From JASHUC01 sp963849095 (lineage in GTDB: Bacteria; Pseudomonadota; Gammaproteobacteria; Steroidobacterales; Steroidobacteraceae): DNA of 64,000 nucleotides. The stretch lies in assembly GCA_963849095.1 (NCBI GenBank), contig CAWKGA010000001.1, positions 310,001 through 374,000 on the forward strand, in the 5' to 3' direction. Each line of letters opens with the position of its first letter. Position 1 is the stretch's first letter. A model generated the notes under the pieces. That model searched no databases and was not told the origin of the DNA. It worked only from the letters and a program-made list of their open reading frames with translations. Below are positions 50,757 to 59,215 of this stretch, piece after piece. The position numbers were made by a program, and so were the translations under genes.

Positions 50757-53372
50757 GTGTCGGGCGCGGTGAGCAGCCGGGCGTCGCTCGCCGCTCGGTT
50801 GGTTTGCCTGTGCGCCGACCGGGCTTGGATCATCGTGATCCTGGCTTTGGTGTACGGAGCGGCGGTCACGGCGTACGCGGTTGACCACTTCGCCATCAGC
50901 ACCAACACTTTCGAGTTGCTTTCGCCCAAACTGCCATGGCGAATTCGCGAAGCGGAATTCAACGCGACGTTCCCGCAGGCCGGTCCGCCGATCGTCGTGG
51001 TGGTCGACGGCGAAACGCCTGAGGTCACAGAGGCGGCCACGACCGACCTTGCGCAAGCGTTGCGCACCGAGCATAGGTTTTTCCGCTCCGTTAACCGCCC
51101 CGACTCCGGAGCATTTTGGGACCACAATGGCCTGCTTTATGCCTCGACTCAAGAGGTGCAAGCAACCATGGCCCAGTTGATCAAGGCAGAGCCATTTCTC
51201 GGTCCAATGGCTGCTGACCCATCACTTCGCGGCCTGATGGGGGCGCTGTCGGTCGCTCTGCAGGGCGTGAACAGCGGGCAGGCCTCGCTCAAGAGCATCC
51301 TTGGCCCCATCCGACGACTGGGTGAGGCGCTGGAAGGCTTGCGTGACGGCAAGGTAGTCTACTTCTCATGGCGCAATCTTATCGCCGGAGGTGCCCCGGA
51401 CAAACAGGAATTGCGTCACCTGATCCTGGTAGATCCCATTCTCGACTTTGCACAGCTCGAGCCAGGCGAGCTACCCATCGCGGCCATCCGCGCGGCGGCA
51501 AGGGCGCTGCAGCTGGATGCCGCTCACGGGGTGCGTGTGCGCATCACTGGACCCGTGGCTTTGCAGGACGAGGAAATCGCCACGCTCGGTGAGCGCGCTC
51601 CCTTGATTGCAGGACTCGCGTTCGCGGCCATTTGCCTGATGCTGTGGATGGCGGTGCGTTCGATTTGGCTCATCGCTGCCATCTTCGCAACCACGTTGAC
51701 AGGTCTCGTGAGCGCAGCGGCACTGGGCCTTGCCGTTTTCCACCGGTTCAATGTCATCTCGGTCGCGTTTATTCCTCTGTTCGTCGGTCTGGGCATCGAC
51801 CTCGGCATCCAATTCACCGTTCGCTTTCGGGCCGAGCGGGGAACTCACGATGATGTTCGTAGCGCATTGGAGGCGACCGGGCGTGCCATGGGTCGGTCGC
51901 TGACGTTGGCGGCCACGGCCGTCGCCGCGGGCTTCCTCGCTTTTGCGCCCACCGCCTACGTTGGTGTGTCTCAGCTCGGAGTGATAGCCGGGTTCGGCAT
52001 GTTCATTGCGCTCGCGCTCAATCTGACTCTATTGCCCGCCCTCATTCAGCTCACACGGCCGGCGCGAATGCCGGTGAGGGCAACCGCTCCGCGGCTGTCC
52101 TTGGTGGACAATTTCGTGTTGCGCCATCGCGTGATCGTGGTTGGGATCGGTGTTGCCTTGGGGGTAGTTTCGGTTGCGCTATTGCCGCTGTTGCATTTCG
52201 ACTTCAATCCGCTCCACTTGCGTAGCTCCAAGGCCGAATCCGTCGCAACTTTGTACGATCTAACGAGCGACCCGCTGCGGTCGTCCAACACGCTCGAGGC
52301 AATCCTTCCTAACCTCGCTGCGGCCGACCAGCTCGCGGCCGGAGTCAGGGCGCTCCCGGAGGTGTCCCTTGCACGGACGCTCTCCAGCTTCGTACCGGCC
52401 GGTCAGGCCGAAAAGATCTCGATCATCGCCGATGCGTCGAACCTGCTCGACCTGGCGCTGAATCCGGTCTTCGTTGAGCCACCGCCGAACGACGCTCAGG
52501 TGATCGACAGCCTGCTCGAGACATCCAGCGGGCTGCGTCAAGCCTCGACCCACGACGCATCGGACGGCGCTGCCGCGGTCCGGCTCGCCGATGATCTCAG
52601 GGATCTGGCGAAGGCGAGACCTGCGGTGCGAGTCCAGGCGGCCCAGATGTTGATGCCCAGCCTCGCGACTGTGCTCGGACAGGTCCGTGATTCGCTGCAG
52701 CCTCAACCGATCACCATCGCGACGCTTCCGCCGGAGTTGGTGCGGACCTGGTTGGCACCCGACGGACGCGCGCGGGTGTCCGTCACGCCAAAGGGCGATG
52801 CCAATAACGATCAGGTACTCAGTCGGTTCATCGCCGCCTGTATCAAGGTAGTCCCAGAAGCGACCGGTGCGTCGCTCAGCATCCAAGAGGCCGGACGAGC
52901 GGTGGTGGGCGCCTTCGCCGAGGCCGGCGCGTTGTCTTTCGCCGCAATCACGGGCCTTTTGCTGATCACTTTGCGCCGCGTGCGCGATGTGGCCATCACT
53001 ATGGCGCCGATCGTCTTGACCGGTCTAATGACCATGGGCAGCTGCGTCATCGTCGGCCAGCCGCTGAATTTCGCCAATATCATTGCGCTGCCGCTGCTGT
53101 TCGGAATCGGGGTGGCCTTTCACATTTACTTCGTGATGGCCTGGCGCGGCGGGGCAGCGCACCTGCTGACTTCTCCCCTGGCGCGGGGCGTGTTCTTCAG
53201 TGCGCTTGCAACCGCCACGGGTTTCGGCAGTCTGTGGGCCTCCAGCCATCCGGGGACGGCCAGCATGGGCAAGCTATTGATGATATCTCTGGTATGGACG
53301 TTGGTCTCGGCACTGCTGTTCCAGCCGGCGTTGATGGGGATCTCACCAGCGACGCGCGCATCCGTGCGCTGA
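50757..53372 (+). CDS. HpnN-like RND/MMPL transporter
   Basis: The 871-residue protein has an N-terminal helix, a large periplasmic loop, a block of about five helices (from IAGLAFAAICLMLWMAVRSI), a second loop and a second block of helices, the two-fold MMPL layout. The region HRFNVISVAFIPLFVGLGID and the acidic residues there are typical of HpnN, which moves hopanoids to the outer membrane. It starts with GTG. A second GTG is 12 bases downstream. The neighbours (MlaA, MlaC/HpnM, HpnJ, HpnI) support a lipid role. Confidence 0.8.
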   Translation: MSGAVSSRASLAARLVCLCADRAWIIVILALVYGAAVTAYAVDHFAISTNTFELLSPKLPWRIREAEFNATFPQAGPPIVVVVDGETPEVTEAATTDLAQALRTEHRFFRSVNRPDSGAFWDHNGLLYASTQEVQATMAQLIKAEPFLGPMAADPSLRGLMGALSVALQGVNSGQASLKSILGPIRRLGEALEGLRDGKVVYFSWRNLIAGGAPDKQELRHLILVDPILDFAQLEPGELPIAAIRAAARALQLDAAHGVRVRITGPVALQDEEIATLGERAPLIAGLAFAAICLMLWMAVRSIWLIAAIFATTLTGLVSAAALGLAVFHRFNVISVAFIPLFVGLGIDLGIQFTVRFRAERGTHDDVRSALEATGRAMGRSLTLAATAVAAGFLAFAPTAYVGVSQLGVIAGFGMFIALALNLTLLPALIQLTRPARMPVRATAPRLSLVDNFVLRHRVIVVGIGVALGVVSVALLPLLHFDFNPLHLRSSKAESVATLYDLTSDPLRSSNTLEAILPNLAAADQLAAGVRALPEVSLARTLSSFVPAGQAEKISIIADASNLLDLALNPVFVEPPPNDAQVIDSLLETSSGLRQASTHDASDGAAAVRLADDLRDLAKARPAVRVQAAQMLMPSLATVLGQVRDSLQPQPITIATLPPELVRTWLAPDGRARVSVTPKGDANNDQVLSRFIAACIKVVPEATGASLSIQEAGRAVVGAFAEAGALSFAAITGLLLITLRRVRDVAITMAPIVLTGLMTMGSCVIVGQPLNFANIIALPLLFGIGVAFHIYFVMAWRGGAAHLLTSPLARGVFFSALATATGFGSLWASSHPGTASMGKLLMISLVWTLVSALLFQPALMGISPATRASVR

Positions 53373-53384
53373 AACCCCCTCGCT

Positions 53385-53993
53385 CTATCGCAGGAGGTCA
53401 TCGCTTAGCGAGTTGAGGTGTGCAACTAGGCTCGAGGCGCCGCCCGAAGCGATTGAAGCCGCAAAGTCGGCCCTTCGAGTCGTCAGCTGGCTGATCGCGC
53501 CGTAATACACATCGATGATCTTCCACGAGCCTGCGGACTCGCGCATCCGGTACATGAGATCGACGGAGGCGCTGTGAGGGGAAACGAGGCGGGTCCGGAC
53601 GATCTTATCCACGCCGCGGACGACTACGTCGGAGTTAATCTCGAAGCGCTCGCCGTCAAATCCAGCAAAATTGTGAGCGTAACTGGCGATGGTCAGCCGC
53701 CTGAACGCGGCGATCGTAGCCTGCTGCTCGTCGGCGGAGAATTTCGCCCACGCGGAACCGACCGCGAACGCCGTCATGGTGCGCAAGTCGAAGGTAAGTT
53801 CGATAACGGGCGCCAGCCTGCGGTAGCGCTCCGTGACCGTCAGCGTTGGGCCCGCCTTCATCGACTCGAGCAGGGCGTTATCGAGGCTCTTGATCTGCCC
53901 CGCTGCGGGATCGAGCGCTGCGTAAGCCGTGCCGAGGAGCAGCGGCACAGCCACGCCGAGCCAGATCAGGAGACGCGTCAGCCTCGCGCGCAC
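53385..53993 (-). CDS. MlaC/HpnM-family periplasmic lipid-binding protein
   Basis: Starting at GTG 53993 the protein has 202 residues. It begins with a basic region and a hydrophobic signal (LLIWLGVAVPLLLGTAYA), followed by TVTERYRRLAPVIELTFDLR, then TIAAFRRLTIASYAHNFAGF, then the SWKIIDVYYGAISQLTTRRA segment of the MlaC fold. MlaC and HpnM carry lipids across the periplasm. The ORF is open up to an ATG at 54062, which would put 23 extra residues before the signal, so I prefer the GTG. It converges on the HpnN-like gene, 12 bases apart. Confidence 0.82.
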   Translation of the reverse strand: MRARLTRLLIWLGVAVPLLLGTAYAALDPAAGQIKSLDNALLESMKAGPTLTVTERYRRLAPVIELTFDLRTMTAFAVGSAWAKFSADEQQATIAAFRRLTIASYAHNFAGFDGERFEINSDVVVRGVDKIVRTRLVSPHSASVDLMYRMRESAGSWKIIDVYYGAISQLTTRRADFAASIASGGASSLVAHLNSLSDDLLR

Positions 53994-54093
53994 AGGTTTC
54001 TCACTGCCCGAATGGCCGACGCACTTTATCAGACGGCCCCGTGGCAGGCACCTCAGATACACTTACGCTTGCTTGGGGGCTTGGAACTGTGTA

Positions 54094-54108
54094 CTTTGCA
54101 GTGCAAAG
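54094..54108. promoter_or_regulatory. Perfect 15-base palindrome CTTTGCAGTGCAAAG
   Basis: This palindrome lies in the divergent region between the MlaC-like gene and hpnJ. It has the same CTTTG-N5-CAAAG form as the two sites upstream of the UppS-like gene (28480-28518). It is a candidate operator. The binding protein is unknown. Confidence 0.55.
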
Positions 54109-54227
54109 CACTTGGTTTCGACGGGCGGCGCGCATGATCGGTATCAGGACCGAGCAGTCCTCGGAACGCTATGCATCGAGCGCGGTCTCCGTGCTGCACT
54201 CATCCGCTCGACCGCGAACACTTGCAA

Positions 54228-55685
54228 ATGACTTCTAGTTCTTCATCCGAACAGGCGTGCAAGACGCTGTTTCTGCAGGCGCCCTCATTCGACGGCTTCG
54301 ACGGCGGTGCGGGGTCGCGCTACCAAGCTAAGCGCGAGATCAAGTCGTTCTGGTATCCCACTTGGCTGGCACAGCCTGCCGCGCTGGTACCGAACTCGCG
54401 TGTCCTCGACGCCCCGGCTGACGGATTGACCGTCGAGCGTAGCCGCACGATCGCGCGCGGATACGACTTGGCGATCATGCATACCAGCACCCCGTCGTTC
54501 CCGACCGATGCCAAATTTGCCGAACTGCTGAAGCAGGACAATCCGAAGATCAAGATCGGATTGATCGGTCCCAAGACCATGGTTGATCCCGAAGGCTCGC
54601 TGAAGGCCGCGAGCGCGGTGGATTTCGTCTGTCGGGAGGAATTCGACTACACCTGCAAGGAAGTCGCCGATGGAAGACCGCTGAAGGACGTGAAGGGGCT
54701 CTCTTACCGCGGGGACGATGGCCGGGTCGTGCACAATCCACCGCGCGCGATCATTGAGGACATGGACGAGCTACCGTTCGTCGCACCCATTTACCAGCGC
54801 GATCTGAAGATCGAGAACTACTTCATCGGCTACCTCAAGCACCCCTACATCAGCTTCTACACCGGTCGCGGCTGCCGCTCGAAGTGCACGTTCTGCCTGT
54901 GGCCACAGACCGTCGGTGGTCATCGCTACCGCGTACGGTCTGCCGAGAATGTCATCGCCGAGGTGCAGTGGGTCAAGGAGAACCTGCCGCAAGTCAAGGA
55001 GATCATGTTCGACGACGATACGTTCACCGATTCCGGGAACCTCGTGCGTGTCGAGGCCATTGCACGCGGCATGGGCGCACTCGGCATGACATGGAGCTGC
55101 AACGCGAAGGCCAATGTGTCCTACGACACCCTGAAGGTGATGAAGGAGAATGGCCTCCGTCTGCTGCTGGTCGGATACGAATCAGGCGACGATCAGATCC
55201 TGCATAACGTCAAGAAAGGACTGCGCACCGACATTGCTCGACGCTTCACTGACGACTGCCGCCGTCTCGGGATCCTGATCCACGGTACCTTCATCCTCGG
55301 TCTGCCCGGCGAGACGAAGGAGACGATCGAGAAGACTATTGACTTCGCCAAGCAGATCAATCCTCACACGATCCAAGTGTCGCTGGCCGCCCCCTACCCT
55401 GGCACGACGCTATATCGACAGGCGGTAGACAACGGTTGGCTGCAGGAGACGGACGCCGCCGAGCTGGTGGACGGCAGGGGTGTGCAACTTGCGGCCCTGA
55501 GCTATCCGCACCTCTCGAGCCAAGAGATCTTCCACAGCATGGAGATGTTCTACAAGAGATTTTACTTCCGGCCGGCGAAGATCTGGGAGATTGTGAAGGA
55601 AATGCTGACGAGCTGGGATATGACGAAGCGGCGCCTGCGGGAAGGCGTCGAATTTTTTCGGTTTCTGCGTGCGCACCAAGCTTGA
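54228..55685 (+). CDS. hpnJ: Hopanoid-associated radical SAM protein HpnJ
   Basis: The 485-residue protein has a cobalamin-binding-like N-terminal domain (LFLQAPSFDGFDGGAGSRYQ) and a radical SAM domain with the CRSKCTFCLW motif (CxxxCxxC), YGG-like contacts and a C-terminal DUF4070-like part. HpnJ forms the cyclitol ether head group of composite hopanoids. I start at ATG 54228 (MTSSSSSEQACKTL). A longer frame starts at 54171 but lacks similarity. The next gene is HpnI. The hpnK deacetylase, which normally acts between the two, is not in the window. Confidence 0.86.
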   Translation: MTSSSSSEQACKTLFLQAPSFDGFDGGAGSRYQAKREIKSFWYPTWLAQPAALVPNSRVLDAPADGLTVERSRTIARGYDLAIMHTSTPSFPTDAKFAELLKQDNPKIKIGLIGPKTMVDPEGSLKAASAVDFVCREEFDYTCKEVADGRPLKDVKGLSYRGDDGRVVHNPPRAIIEDMDELPFVAPIYQRDLKIENYFIGYLKHPYISFYTGRGCRSKCTFCLWPQTVGGHRYRVRSAENVIAEVQWVKENLPQVKEIMFDDDTFTDSGNLVRVEAIARGMGALGMTWSCNAKANVSYDTLKVMKENGLRLLLVGYESGDDQILHNVKKGLRTDIARRFTDDCRRLGILIHGTFILGLPGETKETIEKTIDFAKQINPHTIQVSLAAPYPGTTLYRQAVDNGWLQETDAAELVDGRGVQLAALSYPHLSSQEIFHSMEMFYKRFYFRPAKIWEIVKEMLTSWDMTKRRLREGVEFFRFLRAHQA

Positions 55686-55784
55686 AGCGCGGCAGCACGC
55701 ATGTGACCGTCGCCACGGACTTCGGATGATCTGATGAACTTCGTCCGGTAGGGGACCAACCGGGGGTCATTCGCGGAGACATCG

Positions 55785-56948
55785 ATGGGCTTGATTCATC
55801 CCCTCATGGGGATTGTCGGCCTCGCTGGCCTGACGATCGCGGCCGGATACGCCCTGCTCGCCGTCATAGCTGTGCTCGTGTGGCAGATGCGAAGGATGCC
55901 GAAGGAGAGCCCGCCGCGGCTTCCGCCGCTCACCATACTCAAACCGCTATGTGGCGCCGAGCCGAGCCTGTACGAGAATCTGCGCTCGTTTTGCGAGCAG
56001 GATTACCCCGAGTTTCAGATCGTCTTCGGCGTGCTCGATCCGGGCGATGCTGCGCTGTCGGTGGTAGAACGGTTGGTGGCGGAATTCCCCTCCCTGCCGA
56101 TCGACGTCGTGATCAATTCGCAACTGCACGGTGGGAACCGCAAGACCAGCAACTTGATCAACCTGCTCGCGCAAGCACAGCACGACGTGCTCGTCATGGC
56201 GGACAGCGATGCCCGAGTTGGACCCGACTATCTCAAGACGGTGACGACGCCGCTGCTCGATACGGAAGTTGGCCTCGTCACCTGCATATTCCGCGGAATT
56301 CCCGTCCGGCGGATCTGGTCGCGTCTCGGCGCGATGTACATCAATGAGTGGTATATGCCCTCGGTGCTGCTCGCGCGGCTTTTCGGTCACCAAGGCTATG
56401 TTTCCGGTCAAACCATCTGCTTACGGCGTGAGACACTGCAAGCCATGGGCGGCCTGAAGGTAATAGCGGATCACCTCGCCGACGACTATCAGTTGGGTGA
56501 ACGGGTTCGAGGATTGGGACTACGGATCGTGCTCTCGCACTACATGCCGACCGCCGAGCACGATGAGGACAGTTTCGACTCGCTGAACCACCACGAGCTA
56601 CGATGGATGAGCACGATACGTATTCTGCGACCTCGAAGCTTTCGCTTGATCTTCTTCAGCTTCAGCTTGCCGCTTGCGGCCGTAGGCATCGTGCTGAACG
56701 CCGCTGACCCGGTGCTCTCCACGGCAGCTTGGGTACTTTTCCAGTCCACGGTCGTCGCGCGGCTGCTGTTGTACGGCGTGTATCGGCTGCGTGACGGTCG
56801 CAGACTGCTCTCGGACCTATGGCTCGTGCCTGCGCGGGATCTGCTCATCTGCTGGGTGTGGTGGCGCAGCTTCTTCACCTCTCGCGTCACTTGGCGTGGC
56901 ACGGAGTTTGACATTGATGCCAGCGGCATCATGCACCGGACTCCTTGA
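55785..56948 (+). CDS. hpnI: Hopanoid-associated glycosyltransferase HpnI
   Basis: The 387-residue membrane glycosyltransferase of the GT21/ceramide glucosyltransferase type has an N-terminal helix (AGYALLAVIAVLVWQM), a GT-A domain with TILKPLCGAEPSLYENLRSF, the DSD metal site in VLVMADSDARVGPDYL, and C-terminal helices. HpnI adds N-acetylglucosamine to bacteriohopanetetrol in known systems. The gene follows hpnJ after 99 bases and overlaps the HpnL-like gene by 32 bases. Confidence 0.86.
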   Translation: MGLIHPLMGIVGLAGLTIAAGYALLAVIAVLVWQMRRMPKESPPRLPPLTILKPLCGAEPSLYENLRSFCEQDYPEFQIVFGVLDPGDAALSVVERLVAEFPSLPIDVVINSQLHGGNRKTSNLINLLAQAQHDVLVMADSDARVGPDYLKTVTTPLLDTEVGLVTCIFRGIPVRRIWSRLGAMYINEWYMPSVLLARLFGHQGYVSGQTICLRRETLQAMGGLKVIADHLADDYQLGERVRGLGLRIVLSHYMPTAEHDEDSFDSLNHHELRWMSTIRILRPRSFRLIFFSFSLPLAAVGIVLNAADPVLSTAAWVLFQSTVVARLLLYGVYRLRDGRRLLSDLWLVPARDLLICWVWWRSFFTSRVTWRGTEFDIDASGIMHRTP

Positions 56949-57993
56949 AATACCCCACCGCTCCACACGCTCCGCATCGGGCGAGCTTCGTAATCGAGAG
57001 CGAAATCTGAAAATCGCAGCATACATCGGTGGTGTGCTCGGGCTCGCGCTGCTGATCGTTCTTTTCGTCCGCTCAGACTTCATCGGCATGCTTCAGGTAT
57101 TGGGACTGGCCGGCTGGAGGCTGCTTTGGCTGATCCCCTATCGCATCCTGTTCTTTCTCCTCTATGCCATCGGCTGGTTCAATCTGATCCGGCCCTACGA
57201 TCCAAACCGGCACGCCGGGCTCGGATATATGCTTTGGGTCACCTCCGTGCGCGAGGCGATCGACCGGCTGCTCCCCGTTGCCAGCGTCGGTGGTGGGATC
57301 GCAGGTGTTCGCTTGTTGCGCTGGCGGGGGCTTACCGCGACGCCCGCCAGCGCAACCGTCATCGTGGAGATTCTATTGACACTGATCGCGTCCTATCTGT
57401 TCGCGGTCGTGGGTCTGCTCCTGCTCGTCGACGCCAAGGCTGGCGGCTCCGAATACCGTCATCTGATCCTCGCGTTGCTCGTCAGTCTGCCGGTGCCCGT
57501 GGGAACCGCGCTGCTGCTCCGCTACGGCTCCGTGTTCGAGCGCCTCGAAGGGGTTTTGCGCCCGTTTGTGGTTGCTGGCGCCGTGTCCGCGGGAGCGACG
57601 GCGTTGGACCACGAGGTTCGCGCTTGTCTGCGTCGAGGCCGAGCGCTACTGATCGCCGGCGGCCTGCAGTTCGCGGCCTTGGTCTCGGGATCCGTCGAGA
57701 TCTGGTTTGTCTTGCGTTTGTTCGGACACCCGGTGAGTGTCCGCGCCGCCCTTGTCATGGAAAGCATGACCCAGGCCATGCGCCATTTGGCCTTCGTCAT
57801 ACCGGGTGGTCTCGGCGTGCAAGAAGGCACCTTGGTGCTCTTCGGCCATGTATTGGGCGTGAATAGCGAACTGGCGCTGGCCGTTTCGATGGCCAAGCGC
57901 ATGCGCGAGGTACTCTGCGGCCTACCGTCGCTCGCGTCCTGGCAGTGGGTCGAGGGTTGGCGCCTTCGAAGACCGAACCGGAATCCATCGTAA
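56917..57993 (+). CDS. HpnL-like membrane protein (LPG synthase-type TM domain)
   Basis: From ATG 56917, which has a GGAG site 9-10 bases upstream, the product has 358 residues with about eight membrane helices (from NLKIAAYIGGVLGLALLIVL), in the UPF0104 fold of HpnL and flippase-like proteins. The frame reaches back to 56791 but there it only shadows hpnI. Motifs such as RHLAFVIPGGLGVQEGTLVL are typical of HpnL. The role is probably in hopanoid or lipid export. The overlap with hpnI fits one operon. Confidence 0.78.
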   Translation: MPAASCTGLLEIPHRSTRSASGELRNRERNLKIAAYIGGVLGLALLIVLFVRSDFIGMLQVLGLAGWRLLWLIPYRILFFLLYAIGWFNLIRPYDPNRHAGLGYMLWVTSVREAIDRLLPVASVGGGIAGVRLLRWRGLTATPASATVIVEILLTLIASYLFAVVGLLLLVDAKAGGSEYRHLILALLVSLPVPVGTALLLRYGSVFERLEGVLRPFVVAGAVSAGATALDHEVRACLRRGRALLIAGGLQFAALVSGSVEIWFVLRLFGHPVSVRAALVMESMTQAMRHLAFVIPGGLGVQEGTLVLFGHVLGVNSELALAVSMAKRMREVLCGLPSLASWQWVEGWRLRRPNRNPS

Positions 57994-58383
57994 CGGCTCG
58001 TTGCCGCGCGCCTTACTGATTCCGCGGGTGTCTGGGCGGGGTTCGAATCCCTCTCTCCGCCAAGATGAGCCAATTTGTCGCCCATGCTTCCACTCGCGAC
58101 AATACGTCGTACGGAAACCGTAGGGAAACTGCCGCCGGCAAGGGTGGCGGGGTAGCGGTGCCGAATCGATGGAGCAAGGCGGCACTCGGGGTCGCGCCGG
58201 ATTGGGGCTGAATAGACGACGTCCCATAATGCAGTGCGCCTCTGGCTCCACCCATTGGGAGGCTTGTATGCGGAGAATTGCGGAAGGGCGCTGATCGCTC
58301 CGTTCGGACGATCGGCAAAACCAGTCGTCACCCGAAGCAGGGTCTGCTCGGGACGTGTGGCTCTTTTCCGCAAGAAGGCTCCC
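57994..58383. other. Gene-free stretch containing a third tRNA-Ser end
   Basis: No gene is supported in these 390 bases. They hold the imperfect att site at 58038-58062, the arm-type repeats at 58109-58129, and the AAGAAGG ribosome binding site of the methyltransferase gene near 58370. The short ORFs here are artefacts of tRNA-derived sequence. Confidence 0.6.
58038..58129 (+). repeat. Third, imperfect tRNA-Ser att-like end with arm repeats
   Basis: GGGTTCGAATCCCTCTCT continuing to CCGCCA (58038-58062) matches the tRNA-Ser 3' end with a 2-base TC deletion. GTACGGAAACC-GTAGGGAAAC (58109-58129) starts 46 bases beyond it, the same order and spacing as at the left end of the island (45 bases). 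I read this as the left-end scar of a related element. Confidence 0.75.
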
Positions 58384-59031
58384 ATGAACGATCATGATTC
58401 CAACGCTCTTCGCGAGCGCCTTTCCAAGCCCAATTTCCCGCGCGCTTCGACCTACGATCCGCAGTGGCTCTTGGACAACACCATGGGCCCTCACGTTCTC
58501 TGGCTGGCGGAGTGGCTCTCACAGCGATTGCAGCTGAGAGCCGGTATGCGAGTTCTCGATCTCGGCTGCGGCCGAGCGACGAGCTCGATCTTCCTCGCCA
58601 AAGAGTTCGGCGTCACTGTCTGGGCGGCGGATCTCTGGATCAAGCCTACGGAGAACCGCGACCGCATCGAACGGGCGGGGATCTCCGAATTCGTGTTCCC
58701 GCTTTCGGCCGAAGCCCACGCCCTCCCATTCGGCGAAGAGAGCCTCGATGCGATCGTCAGCCTTGATGCGTACCATTACTTCGGCACGGATGACCTATAT
58801 CTCGGGTACATATCGAGGTTCGTGAAGCCGGGCGGACGATTGGGCATCGTCGTTCCGGGGATTCAAGCGGAGCTTTCGGAATTTCCTCCGCCGCACCTGA
58901 GGCCGTATTGGGTGTGGGACTTCTGCAGCCTCCATTCGGCCAGCTGGTGGCGTCGACATTGGGAGAAGACGGGGTTGTTGGAGATCGACATGGCGGACAC
59001 CGCTGGCGGACAGTTCCGGATGACCCCCTGA
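58384..59031 (+). CDS. SAM-dependent methyltransferase, probably truncated
   Basis: From ATG 58384, with an AAGAAGG site upstream, the 215-residue protein has motif I VLDLGCGRATSSIFLA and further Rossmann signatures (LDAIVSLDAYHYFGTDDLYL and VKPGGRLGIVVPG). It is a class I methyltransferase of the UbiE/Methyltransf_11 type. After EKTGLLEIDMADT it ends abruptly in GGQFRMTP. Relatives I recall carry on for 20-40 more residues. I infer a 3' truncation. The substrate is unknown. Confidence 0.75.
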   Translation: MNDHDSNALRERLSKPNFPRASTYDPQWLLDNTMGPHVLWLAEWLSQRLQLRAGMRVLDLGCGRATSSIFLAKEFGVTVWAADLWIKPTENRDRIERAGISEFVFPLSAEAHALPFGEESLDAIVSLDAYHYFGTDDLYLGYISRFVKPGGRLGIVVPGIQAELSEFPPPHLRPYWVWDFCSLHSASWWRRHWEKTGLLEIDMADTAGGQFRMTP

Positions 59032-59215
59032 GAAAAATAATCATCGTACAACAATGCGTTAAGGTGTCATGACGCGCTGGCGCGACCCGGTGCTCGATGC
59101 CGCGCTTGCCCACGCCAAATAACTTGATTGGTGCCCGAAATGTCTTCGGCCTGCGTTTTGGAGCGACCACCAAATACTGCACGCGCCAAAGCCTCTGAAG
59201 CGCCAGACGGCACCG

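Noticed and set aside
57922..58494. Minus-strand ORFs over the third att scar (with RREGFEPRP)
   Set aside because: Again the translation of tRNA-derived DNA, without protein-like composition outside it.
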